This document shows positions 1 through 10,251 of a stretch of 64,000 bases of DNA, in pieces. Under the pieces are notes generated by a model. The model was not told where the DNA came from. It searched no databases and worked only from the letters and a program-made list of their open reading frames with translations. This stretch comes from Tetradesmus obliquus (lineage: Eukaryota > Chlorophyta > Chlorophyceae > Sphaeropleales > Scenedesmaceae). Within the stretch, counting starts at the first letter, position 1. Each line of letters begins with the position of its first letter. Both the position numbers and the translations under genes were made by a program. The stretch is taken from assembly GCA_030272155.1 (NCBI GenBank), contig CP126196.1:6138501-6202500 (forward strand), read 5' to 3'.

Positions 1-912
1 TGTACTACCCTGTGCAGCAACTGAGGCGATCATGGTGACCAGTGACAGCTTTGAGGCAGACCAGCAGTGCTCTGCCTGTTGTGTCAACTGCGCGGCGGCT
101 TATACCATACAGGTGAGCTCAAATTGTGTGGGTGGACACAGCCGCTATCCATGCTGTGGCTGCTGACACTTGCTGTGGCTGCTGACATTCCCAATGTTGT
201 AGGTGCATGTCAGCATAGGCACAACAACCGCTGAACAGCTGCACTGTTATGCGCGCACATCATGTACCGCACTCACTAAAAAGCACTCCTGCCATCTTCA
301 TACTGTTTCTGTCACGTGCAGTACTTCTTCCACCAACGGTGACACTGCAAAGGAGGCATGCTGCGTGGCTTGGACAGCTGCCACTACCGGTCACGCATAC
401 AGGTGAGTGAGCAGTAGGTTCAGCGGCCTTAACAGCCAAGCAGCTAGTGAATGGTGCTGCCTGCACTAGTTGTTGTCACAACGTGTGATTAAAACTGTAG
501 TATGTAGTGCATGGCACAGACATCACCGAAGGACCCTTGCAGAGCTAGTGGTGACAGCCATTGCACAAGGCGCACCAGCAAACCCAGCGAGGCATGAAGG
601 GCATGTGCAGCTGATAAGGCCATCCAGCAGTGCATTTCAGGCTGTGCAAGTAGTTGACGCTTGCCCCAGCAAGCAAGGATGAAGTAATATGTGCCATGTG
701 TTGCTGCTCGCACATGTCGAATGTGCAGGGTCTGCAGTGAAGCGCGCCAGCAGTGTGACGTGAAGTTTTCAGCTGTAGGTAGAGGCGGCCACACCATACT
801 GTGGTCCAATCAACCTGAAGGGGCGCCCCTGCTGGCAGCAGCTTCTTGCGGGACAGGCAATGTGGCTACTACAGCTCCAGGCGATGGTGTTGGTGTGGTA
901 TGCAATGCATAG
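1..912 (+). CDS. Putative Cys-rich protein, copy A (5' partial)
   Basis: I do not recognise the family. Three open segments join in phase across GT-AG introns: up to 112 (ends CATACAG before GTGAGC), 203-402 (ends GCATACAG before GTGAGTG, phase 2) and 729-912 (after ATGTGCAG, ending in TAG). The joined product is rich in Cys (motifs CSACCVNC, HCYARTSC, HSCHLHTVSVTC, KEACC) and ends in a Gly/Ala-rich tail. That is compatible with a secreted disulfide-bonded protein, but no known domain is evident. The start lies before the window in this copy. The two donor sites share the same ACATACAG/GTGAG context, which supports a real spliced gene. The alternative is chance open frames in GC-balanced DNA. 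Confidence 0.4.
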
Positions 913-1968
913 ATGTGTGACAGCATACTTGACTGTTTGAAGCAGCGTGTACACAACAACTTGTGCTGCTGATGACAGCCAGTTGTCTGTGCATCTGGTA
1001 CTGATTGCTGAGCTCAGCTCTATGAAGCCAACTTTGCGTCATCCTGCAGCAGCAGCAGCAGCGCAACAAGCTGTTTCTTTTTCTGCGCACCACAGCATTG
1101 CTGTGCTCCATTGTTCTCTGTTGGTGGTGGGCCACAGGCAAAGCACTTTTGTTACCATGTTGCTGGTATCGTGCTTGTGTTGCTCTTGGCACGCAGCATC
1201 TGTTGCTGCTGAGTCCTGCCCCTTTTGCACCGTACTGTTGAGGCACTGCCAGGTTGTTGAGCAGCGGCGTGGATGGGCTCATGTTTCGTATTTATCATCA
1301 ATATACTTACTGTGATCGGTAAATTGCAACAGGAATCATCGCATGAACGTTCGACAAATAGGGAAAGTCAGTGCGAAATAGGGACGGAACATAAGTCCCT
1401 ATATGTTGTCGCTAACCAGTCCCTAACCGGTCCCTAAGCCATCCCTATACAGCGTTTAGGGACGACTTAGGGACTGATTTAGGGACTGGTTAGCGAAGCC
1501 AGTCTTAGTGCAGTGCTATCACCTGAACGGTGCCGGACATGTAATTATCCTCTCTCAAAAATACAAAAAATTCAGCCCTTAGAGCAACAGGAGGTACGTT
1601 ATCAGGCCGCTGCTGCGGCAGCAGTACTGATCAGTAAGTATGAGTATCAATACCGATTCAATCAGCGTGTCTGGCTGTAATATACTATTTTGTTGGTGGC
1701 TAAGCAGCAAAAGAGCATGAAGTGTGATGGCAGGCTTGAGTTGTTGGTTTTTGTTGATGACCAAATCATAGTGCAGAATTCCAGCACTTCATAGCAGCAG
1801 CTGCCAGCTGCAGACAGTGTCTGCTGCACTGTAAAAGTATGCTGATTATCAAACCCTGCTTGCCTGCAACCTCAGCTTGTTTTACCAGACCAATTTTGAA
1901 AATTTTGTTGTCGTCAGCTGGGCTGATACCGTATGACATATATTTGTTCCACTGTGACTGTCCTGCAG
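913..1968. other. Non-coding stretch between Cys-rich ORF and transporter pseudogene
   Basis: Apart from the foldback at 1410-1495 I see no gene here. A short (CAG)n run near 1045 yields Ala-, Gln- or Cys-rich open frames in several registers, which look like repeat artefacts. The mirrored stretch in copy B is 19494-20549. Confidence 0.5.
1410..1495. repeat. Imperfect foldback (hairpin), copy A
   Basis: The left arm 1410-1438 and right arm 1466-1495 are inverted near-perfect repeats beginning CGCTAACCAGTCCCTAA, with only a few mismatches near the loop. The 27-base loop and flanks carry further TCCCTA/TAGGGA units (1395-1401, 1443-1461). This could be the core of a MITE-like foldback element or a small-RNA hairpin; the sequence alone does not decide. 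Confidence 0.75.
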
Positions 1969-2460
1969 GCCATCATGATCAGCTGATCAGCCCTGCAACC
2001 TTCTAATCACTTGCTTGAATCTAAGTGTTCCAGGCACACAGGAAAAGATCTGCTGCTTGCAGACAATGTGTTGCACAAACGCAATGCAAGCTGGTTTCAC
2101 GTGCTGTTGCGGCGTTGACTCACGTCACTCAACTTTGGAGGCATAGTGTGGCAACTGGTGTATATCATCACAGCTGCCATGCGCTGCTGCGTCCTGCACG
2201 TATGCTGCAGCACAGTCGCGTGGATGCCACCCCGGTGATTACTCTTGCACACGAAGTGCTTAGTCTACAGCTGCGTTGCTGCTTCTTATGGCATCGGGAG
2301 CTGGTGGGTTGTGGGTACATTCGGGCGGGGTCTCTTGATCCAGCATTCCTTGACGGTGCAGATACTGATTGACAGCCAGCATTGCCTGCACTGCTGCTGG
2401 CAACTTGCTTCAAACTTACACAGCAAGGCACATCTCGGCTGCTGTTGGGCAAAGATAATG
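1969..2460 (+). pseudogene. Decayed inverted copy of the TPT-like transporter exon 2, copy A
   Basis: The segment matches exon 2 of the neighbouring minus-strand transporter (3089-3754) but is on the opposite strand. It starts at the same kind of acceptor (GTGACTGTCCTGCAG, against GTGGCTGTACTGCAG in the intact gene). It keeps readable peptide pieces such as RMLQHSRVDATPVITLAH (intact gene: RVLQHSQVNSTPLITLAH) and QPALPALLLAT (intact: QPAMPAVLFSG). Frameshifts, a stop before QPALPAL and missing blocks break the frame, and no exon 1 counterpart is visible. It is an old inverted paralogue that has decayed, not a recent copy. Confidence 0.75.
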
Positions 2461-3088
2461 GCCCCACTACAGCATATGGGACCAGTGACAGGCATCAGAG
2501 GCAACAGCACCATAGCTTGCGCCGACCCCCACCTGCCAGCCGCCGCGTCTTGGCCACCAGAGGATCGTCTGAATGCATTGCGACCCCACCTTGCTTCCTT
2601 CTCTGCTTCTGCTGCTATAGCGGGTGTTGCTGCTGCTGCTGCTGCCAAGGGTGCTGCCCGGCAGATCCAAACACTGATGTATGGGAGTATTTCTGAGGGC
2701 TCAGCGGCCCTTCAGTGTTTTTTTCGAAAATCGATTTTAGCCAATATAATTTCATGTGCAAACTCATGTGTGTGACACCTGTAGGCTGCAGGCTTGACAC
2801 GCCTTGACCCGCGCCGCCACACGGACTAGACTGACTCAGTTGGACGAGCACACATGCTGGTCGCTTTTTACTTCCACTGCACACCTCAGCTGGAACAGCG
2901 CAGGCAGCTCCCCCTGAACCCCCTATATCATAATGATAAATGCTACCTCCGGTCTTGCAGTCAGTCATACAAACCAACTCAGATCCAGCGGGAATGCAAA
3001 GAAGAATCATAACGGCTGCACACTGTAACTAAATAAAAACAGTGAGGCGCATCCGTACTTGCTTGACAGCAGCTGCTGATCTCCACAA
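2461..3088. other. Spacer downstream of transporter gene
   Basis: I see no gene. A (CTG)n run at about 2629-2645 generates Ala/Cys/Gln-rich frames. This stretch would hold the 3' UTR of the minus-strand transporter gene. The mirrored stretch is 21042-21669. Confidence 0.45.
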
Positions 3089-4761
3089 TCACCTGTTTTG
3101 ACACTGTCCGCTGCTGCTGCTGCTGCTGCTGGTGTTGCTGCTGCTGCAGTTACATGGCACCTCTATATTTGCAGCTGCCCATCGCCCCGATTGGTACCAC
3201 AGCAGCCCGGCTATTGCAATGCTGTATCCCATCCACTGCATGTTAGTCACTACTGTGCGGTACACATGCATTGCCGCCAAAATACACACCCACTCTTTTA
3301 TAACTCCCGACAAGCTGGTTGTCAAAGCAGATGTGAGTTGAATTAGCTTGAAAACCACACAGTTGAGGCTGGTTGCCAGCAGGCCACTGAAAAGCACTGC
3401 AGGCATTGCTGGCTGCCAACGGTCATATGTCTGCACTAAACGCCGCCCCTCAATCACTGCCATAGGCAGCAGCAATGCAGCTGCAGAGTAAGGTGCTACA
3501 TGTGCAAGAGTGATCAGCGGGGTGGAATTCACTTGACTATGCTGCAACACTCGTTGCAGGAAGCAGCAGCGGATAGCATCTGTCACAATGGACCCAAGCT
3601 GCAACACCATGCCGGTAACGTCCAGTGTGACATCTCCATACGAGGCAATTCCAACGCCAGTACATACCACAAGCACTTGCAGCGCCTGCAGCAGCTGCGC
3701 TGACTCAGTTCCCAGAGCAATGCCCAGCAGGTAGATGGTAGCAGGGCCGCCAGCCTGCAGTACAGCCACCGTGGAAGTGATGCATGGCCCCGAGCCACAG
3801 TGTCAGCAGAGGAAGGTGTCAGCAGTGATTTGTTGCGCCAAGTAGCTTGTGGCTCATAGGCCCCTGCTGCATGCTTGTGGGTGCAGCCCAAATCACGTCA
3901 CTGTGGAGCAGTCATACATGCACCGAGCCAGACGAACTGCCAGCGTAAATCTGCAGACGTCGCCCATCCGCAATGTCATTTAGATGTCACATGTGGTCAG
4001 ACATCTGCAACTGCAAACCGTACAACTACCAAAGTTTGTACTCGACTCTGAGGCAGCAAGCAGCATGCATCACACTCACTAGTTTGCTGCTAGATGTCGA
4101 TGTCTTGCAAACTGCAGTCTTGCAAACTGCAGCTGTCACGAGGCTGAAGCAAGAACAGCATGCGCTTTGACTGGCGTGTGCCTCGAGCTGCAAAAAGGGC
4201 CATTGCGCAGGACCACTAGTCCATGGTGTTTCATATTGACTGTACGCAATACTAGAGCTAGCATAGAGCAACATATCCACATCTGAGGTGCAAGCAGTGA
4301 TGATGGCAGGCCCCCTTGTATCACTGTGAGTAAGGTGTTCGTTGCATTGTACTATTGCAAAGTATGTTGCCTGCAATTCATTGGATTGTGGAGCAGATGC
4401 GTGGCGCTGATGGGTTGCGCTGCCCCTGCTTACCCACCTTGAGCATCTGGATGGTGGGCACACTCAGGAAGATGAAGCTGGCGTTGCCCAGCACCAAGGA
4501 TGACCCAAACAGCACACCTATCGCCGCCAGCTGCATGTTCAGGGTCCTGTTGCCATGCTGCTTGATGGTGTCAGGAACAGCAAGCACGCTCATCATAACC
4601 CTGGTGCTGAGGCTTGCCAGCAGCATGTGCCACAGCGCCAGCAGAAATGGAAAGCGAAATGCTGTATAGCCTAAAATGTACTTATTGGTGAGAATGATAG
4701 ATACTGATAAACCTACCCACAGAGCAATCCAAAGAGCAACTGCACATCGTGTGGGTCCCAT
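3089..4761 (-). CDS. Triose-phosphate/nucleotide-sugar transporter family protein, copy A
   Basis: This is a drug/metabolite-transporter superfamily protein of the plant TPT/KT-type nucleotide-sugar transporters, expected to be a roughly ten-helix antiporter in the Golgi or ER membrane. It has two exons. Exon 1 is 4761-4438, with donor AAG/GTGGGTAAG. Exon 2 is 3754-3089, with acceptor CTGCAG/GCT. The join is in phase 0 and gives 329 residues, normal for the family. Hallmarks: SIILTNKYILG and FPFLLALWHM in exon 1, the junction motif SVPTIQMLKAGGPA, GVGIASYGDVTLD, STPLITLAHVAP, TSALTTSLSGVIKEW and a last helix GYSIAIAGLLWYQ. The C-terminus ends in a short poly-Ser stretch encoded by a CTG repeat. 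Family membership is clear. The substrate is not: UDP-arabinofuranose or another UDP-sugar is a guess from plant relatives. The start codon is the only Met before the first helix. Confidence 0.85.
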
Positions 4762-5965
4762 AACCGAGGGCAGGGGTATAAACCCTGTTGGCGGGTTGCG
4801 TTATTGATTACGATTCTTAGTAGCTTCGCGGTACTTGCTGGTGGCAGTCGCTACCCTATACACGGACCCTCCCCAGGCTTCTAAACCCGTGTCCCTAGAC
4901 AGCACCGCACACACATTATGACTAAAAAAATCAATGTGTTTGAGGTGCTCATGTACAGCGTGACGCCGACTTATGGCTAGATTCAGCGTACAACGATTAG
5001 CTCGATTAGCTCGTCAAGGCAGGGCAGGGCAGCTGCAGGTAGCTCGTCCTCAGTCACGCGGGCTCAGTGACTGGCGCCACAGCTGCGCTAAAGCGTCACC
5101 ACACTTCGCTATTACGATTTAGGTGCAGCTTCTATAGAAAGTATAGCGCCCCGTCATTGCTGCGAAAGCAGACGCTCCCTGAACAATCACCGCGCCAGTG
5201 TAGACTGGGAAACCAGTGGCAGTAGTGCTGTCATAGTGGCTGCCATAGTGAACATCATCTACAAAGTATGTGATCTTATATCAGTTACTAACACACATGA
5301 ATTCAGCTGGTTGACGCATGCTGCACACAGAAGCAGCGGCAGCAGTGCTGCACCACTTGCAGCAGCAGATGTGAAACCGTTTGTGACAACACACCACCAG
5401 CGTTAGCTGAAGCTCAACAACTCCATCATGTAGAACTTACAATCTTAACTTGATTTGTACCTGAAGCTCAACAATCCTTCGAACAGAGCTTGCTGAACCT
5501 CCTTTCCCTCCCTGACAGAACTGCTACACTCCTTGCTCATCCCAGACTGGTGCTTGCCGCAACCCTCCAGAGCCGCAAAAATGCAGCACGCCGCTGCATG
5601 CTACAAGGCGCAGGCACAATTGATCCCTGGATTGTAGGGACAAACCGGGACCTGCCGCTCAAGCAGGGCAGCATGTCCGTAAAATGTGACAGCAGCCGCT
5701 GCTGCCGGGCAGCAGCATATTGGCGCACATATGCTGTGGTGCAGCAGGGCAGCGAAATATGTCACTGAAGTGTCTGACCGTCAGACTGTCCGGGACAGTG
5801 CAGTAGCTGCAGATTGAACACTCATTATAATATAAATGTACTGCAGCAGGTCAGGCACACTCAACACAGATCACAACTGCCTAGCGAGATATGCTCATAC
5901 TACAACGCTGTTCACAATACCTGCACAATGTCACCTCACTCAGCCACTCAAGGGTGATGAGCACA
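4762..5965. other. Intergenic region between transporter and LINE
   Basis: This 1.2-kb stretch should contain the transporter promoter; an AT-rich TTTATACC lies about 15-20 bases upstream of the start codon on the minus strand. A 92-codon open frame at 5490-5768 (+) has no recognisable domain and I do not call it. The mirrored stretch is 23343-24546. Confidence 0.4.
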
Positions 5966-5973
5966 CAATTGCA

Positions 5974-8900
5974 TTACATTACATTACATTACATGCTCCA
6001 CTCAACGAGGAGTGGGAACCCCAGTCAGGAGCCAACGAGAGGCTCATAGGGGGAGGAAACATCGAAGAACAACTCATCATCATCATCCCAACCGTCAGAA
6101 GAAATCGCAGAAAAAAACTCATCAGCATCATCAATAACTTGAGCAATAGCCTGACAGGAAAGAAGGACCTCAGGATCGGTGTCCGGGTGACACCGCATCA
6201 GATAGCAGCAGTGCACAAAAGCAGCCACCAAAGCAGGTGACTGCTTCATAAAAGTGATCATGTCACCGCCTGCTGGGTGGCAACCAGCAATAGTAGCCCA
6301 TGTTTGTGACGAGTCCCCGAAGGGTTCGAACAACATAGCAAATCGCTCGCGGACTGGTGCATAGAAAGGGCACTCAAAGATCATATGAAACTCATCCTCA
6401 ACAACCTCAGACTGGCAGCCAGGACGTAGGCACACCCTGTCACTTCGCGGCACAGGTGGTCGCTGCCACCTGCCACTGCAGACACGTAAATCATGGGCAC
6501 CCAACCGGAAACGGGTCAAGGACCCCAGATGCTCTCTGTTGATCCCAGCAGTTTGAGAGACATAATCTGGGCGCCATAAAGCTGGGCTCACAGACAGCAT
6601 GTCAGCAGAAGAGCTTGCCGCAAACCACCGCTCATAGGTACTCTAGACACCATGACCACTAGCAGCATCACGCGGGTTGACAGGGCACCCCTGCCACTGC
6701 TGATACAAAACGCCATCAAAAGCACGCGCTATGGTTTTCAGATCCAGAGACTGGAAGTTTTGCAGCCGTTGCACGGCATCTCCCAGCTGCTGTGAGTGGG
6801 CATGCACATATTCAAGTACACGTCGCAACTGTGTGCACCACACTGCGCCGCTGCTGGAAGCAGTGGACAACCGTAAGTTGTCACGCATAGCACAGGCCAA
6901 AAGGGAGGGCGCATCCATATCCACAACCCTATTCCACATGCTCACCGCCGCACGAAGCCACAAACTGACCAAAGGCTGGGCCCCAAATTCTCTTGACAGA
7001 AGCAAGCGAGCAGTGGACTTGCGGACTCGTCCTGCAAGTGTACGCAGAAACGTGAACTGCACCCTGCTGATGACATTGTTCTGCAACTTGCCGACCAAAG
7101 CAGCACCCGAGCCCGCCTGGCTGAGCAGGGCTGGACCCCACACTTCGGAACAGTAACACAGAATTGGAGACACAAGAGAGTCGAAGAGCTGCACCTGCAT
7201 TGACAAACTGCGAATGCCATGCTCCTTACATCTGGCCAGCATAGCCCACATCGCTCTACTACCAGCCGCAGCCAGAGCATCAGTGCAAACAGACACACCC
7301 TGAGTCGAATGGAACTGGACGCCCAAGTACCTGAACTGCTGTGAAACCGGAACCTGCTGCCCCTGGTGCTGCCACACTGCTGCACCGCTGTAGCGCCTCC
7401 TGTCAAACACAACTACTTCTGTCTTGCCCACATTAACCTGCATGTCATACTCACTACAAAATGATTGCAGGGCATCCAGCAGCTGCTGTAGTTTGCCGGC
7501 TGTTTCTGCTAGCAGCACCAGGTCATCAGCATACAGCAGCAGTCTCACCATTCTGCTGCCCAGAGCCGTGCCACACGCACCACAGCGGTCGGCTAGCCAT
7601 TGCTCCACTCGATCGATGAATATGCCAAACAGCAGAGGCGATAGTGGGTCGCCTTGCTTCACACCACGAGTGCTGTCAAAGGGCTGCCCAACTCTGCCTG
7701 ACAACTTAGTGATCATAGGCGCATTCCAGTACATAGAAACGATAGATGCTAGCACATTGCCTCGCAAGCCAATGTCTGCCAGGCACCGCATAAGCAGGTC
7801 GCGTCGAACCAGGTCATACGCCTTCCTGAAATCCACAAAGCATGCAAACAAGCGACCATGACCCAAACGGCTGCGATCCACAAGGTGCTTCAGCACAAAA
7901 ACATGGTCACACGTCCTGTGCCTATCCCTAAAACCAGCCTGTCCCCACGCCCTGTAACCACGCTCTTCACAGTAGGCTGCCAAACGCTTCTCGATCAACA
8001 TACTGAACATTTTGCCCATGACTGAGCCAACAGCTATACCACGGTAGTTATCCAGGTCACTGGGGTCACCCTTTTTGAAAACTGCTGACAGGTAAGCAGA
8101 ACACCACACTCCAGGCACCTGACCACACTTCATCACTGCTGTGAAAATTGCGCTCAAGTCCTCATGCAGGACATACAGGTGTTTTTTGTAACCTCGACCC
8201 GTGATATAAACATTATATGCACCCTTGAACAGCTCACCACGCAGCCCATCTGGCCCTGGCATCCGCCCATTATGCATTCGCAGCAAAACAGTCTCCATCT
8301 CACCCGCAGAAAAAGGATCATTCAGATGCGATGCAGCAGCCACAGCTGGGCCGTCCTGGCATTGTGACAACAATTTCGCCATAAAAGAGGTAGGGCTTGC
8401 GCCCTCCTCAGGTAAACTGTGCTGCCCAGGGGACCCATAGAGGGCACGCCAATGTCTGTCAACAGCACTCATGTCCTGAAGCATGCACGCCATCCGCCGA
8501 CCCCTGTACGCCGTCCAAAATCGCCTGGGATTGTGCTTCAAATCATCTGCCAAACGCGCCTGCCACTGCTTCTCACAATGCCGCTTGGCCCTGCGCTTAG
8601 CAGCATTGAAAACCCTGCGCGCTGCTGCTGCTGCATGCGAGTTCTGGCTGCGCACTGCCGCACGTAATGCCGCCCACTCCTGCTTGCAGTGGACAAACCA
8701 CCGCTTTGCCACACGGCCATCCTGAGCACGCTTGCACTGACCATTGCCACTCACACCAAAGATGGGCTCTGCAGCCTGTCGGATAGCATCACACCACGCC
8801 TCACATGCAGCAAAAATTTGCTCAGTCGTCGCTGTAGGAGCACACAGGCGCTGTAGAGCTGCATCCCGCTTTGAAACGCATGCATCTGCCTGCAGTGCAC

Positions 8901-9328
8901 TCACATATTGTGTCCTTTTGCAGGGATCCCACCTAATGCAACGCACAGGCGGTAGATCTGCAAAGGGCTGCAGCTCCTCCACAGGGGGTTCAGGTACACT
9001 CAGGGCACACACCCGCATATTGTGATCCGACAAACCGCCTGATGGCACCACAGCAAAGTTACCGACTCGGGGTAGCAGAGTGCGTGAGACAATGCCATAA
9101 TCAATCACACTTTTGCTGGCTGCTCTTTTCTTTGCCCGCTTTGCACCACTGCTGCTGCCAGAGCCATCTTTAACAGCAGTTGACTTCGCAGATTGGAAAG
9201 TAGCAGCACCTGTAGGGTCGCCTGTTGTCCGGCCATTGAGAATTACGCTGTTTGTAGCTGCACACAGAGCCAGGAGCTGCTCACCAAAATTACACACAGG
9301 CCGCTGATCACACAGGCCGCTGATCAGT
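5974..9328 (-). mobile_element. 5'-truncated non-LTR retrotransposon (LINE), copy A
   Basis: A LINE inserted in minus orientation. The 3' end (left) finishes in a short tandem tail of TAATG units (5974-5993 as ATTAC units on the plus strand). The 8-bp direct repeat CAATTGCA at 5966-5973 and 9329-9336 flanks it exactly and is the target-site duplication. The 5' end (right) is truncated inside the apurinic-type endonuclease domain. The truncation point carries two tandem copies of ACACAGGCCGCTGATC (9294-9309 and 9310-9325), a typical sign of template jumping during 5' end joining. There is no RNase H; the C-terminus has a CCHC motif, so it is L1/Jockey-like in layout. The exact clade was not determined. 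Confidence 0.92.
6025..9327 (-). pseudogene. LINE ORF2-like endonuclease/reverse transcriptase with one in-frame TAG, copy A
   Basis: The frame is open from the truncation point to a single TAG at 6643-6645. It then continues in the same frame to TGA at 6025-6027, with only 14 codons between the TAG and the next Met at 6600. Counting from the GTG codon at 9297, the end of the endonuclease domain (GLSDHN, near residue 90) is followed by reverse transcriptase motifs: PGPDGLRGE (347), a CFVDFRKAYD motif A (487-495), GVKQGDPLSPLL motif B (545), YADDLVLL motif C (589-592) and FRYLG (655). After the TAG comes a CCHC zinc-knuckle-like motif (CLRPGC, then H and C within EFHMIFEC). The single stop and the otherwise intact frame point to a fairly young but 5'-truncated, non-autonomous copy. 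Confidence 0.9.
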
Positions 9329-9417
9329 CAATTGCAGAGTAGCAGCAATGTGGATTCTATGCTTTGCAAGTGCTTTATAGGTGCAAACACAAATACAGCC
9401 TCGTGCAATTGCATTTT

Positions 9418-9453
9418 GCTGCAGGTGCACTACCCGGGTCATGCACCTGCAGC
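9418..9453. repeat. Perfect 12-bp inverted repeat (hairpin)
   Basis: Arms GCTGCAGGTGCA (9418-9429) and its exact reverse complement (9442-9453) enclose a 12-base loop containing CCCGGG. The mirrored site is 27999-28034. No function can be assigned. Confidence 0.6.
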
Positions 9454-10170
9454 ACTATGTAATCAGGGTGAAGCTGTGCTGGCTGTGCTCCTCCTATGCT
9501 TCTCCTATTACTCACAAGCTATGCAACGGTGGCACTGCATTGCCCACCGGCCGCTGACCCCTACAACATGCACAGAATTGTCAAGTCATCATACAGTGCC
9601 CTGGAAAATGCAGTGCATTCACTGCTCTGACAACTGCAGTGGCTTCACTGAGGACATGTTGCCTGGTTCATTAACTTGTCAGCGTACAAGCAATAGAAAG
9701 AACCATCAGTTTCGACCGCCAGCAACTGCATAATCTGATGCTTCTGCGACACAGTTTGTATCTTCTGTGGCCGCGGCCTTTCCCCATATATCTCTCTCTG
9801 GTGTACCCATCCCCATACATGTGTAACTTTTATATATTATTGCACTACAGCCCGGACCTGTGGTAAAAGTCCGCTAAAAGTCCCAGGGCACCGGCCTATT
9901 CTAGGAGAGTGCTTCATCAATATGACCAGTAATAACTCTTGCCTGAGCAAGCTATATACAACTGACCACAGAGATGGCAAGCCCGCACCGCATCAGCCTG
10001 GATTGCTGAGCTGTGAAGACACAGATACACCTCTCATGCAACAATATGAAACTCGAATCTTTTAGAGTGTGTTTCTTGTCATTAGCCGTTGATTGCCATA
10101 TGTAAACTGCCCTGATTGTTACATCTAACGCGTGCAAGGAAGCTAAGCCTGCATCACATTTCATCTTTTT

Positions 10171-10232
10171 GTGGCTCGCATCATCCAAGATGGTGCATGG
10201 ACCCACTTGTAGCTACTCTCTCTCATTTGACA
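10171..10232 (+). repeat. Dispersed repeat shared with the transporter intron at 42 kb (copy A)
   Basis: About 60 bases beginning GTGGCTC and containing AAGATGGTGC and CTCTCTCAT also occur at 42148-42208, at roughly 80 percent identity by eye. The copy B counterpart is 28752-28813. It may be a fragment of an uncharacterised short interspersed element. Confidence 0.6.
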
Positions 10233-10251
10233 GCACAACTGTTACGTTTCA

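Larger units (their letters stand above)
9337..10251. other. Intergenic region downstream of GT2-like gene, with candidate poly(A) signal
   Basis: I see no gene. A 133-codon open frame at 9332-9733 (+) has no recognisable content. On the minus strand TGTAAC at 10122-10117, about 130 bases after the GT2-like stop codon, matches the green-algal poly(A) signal TGTAA. A dispersed repeat lies at 10171-10232. The mirrored stretch is 27918-28832. Confidence 0.45.

Noticed and set aside
2245-2775. 176-codon open frame (+) downstream of the transporter
   Set aside because: Part of it overlaps the decayed transporter exon in another frame and the rest is CTG-repeat-driven Ala; no domain.
6300-6340. 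tRNA-like GGTTCGAA motif
   Set aside because: It lies inside the LINE coding frame and no cloverleaf can be drawn around it.
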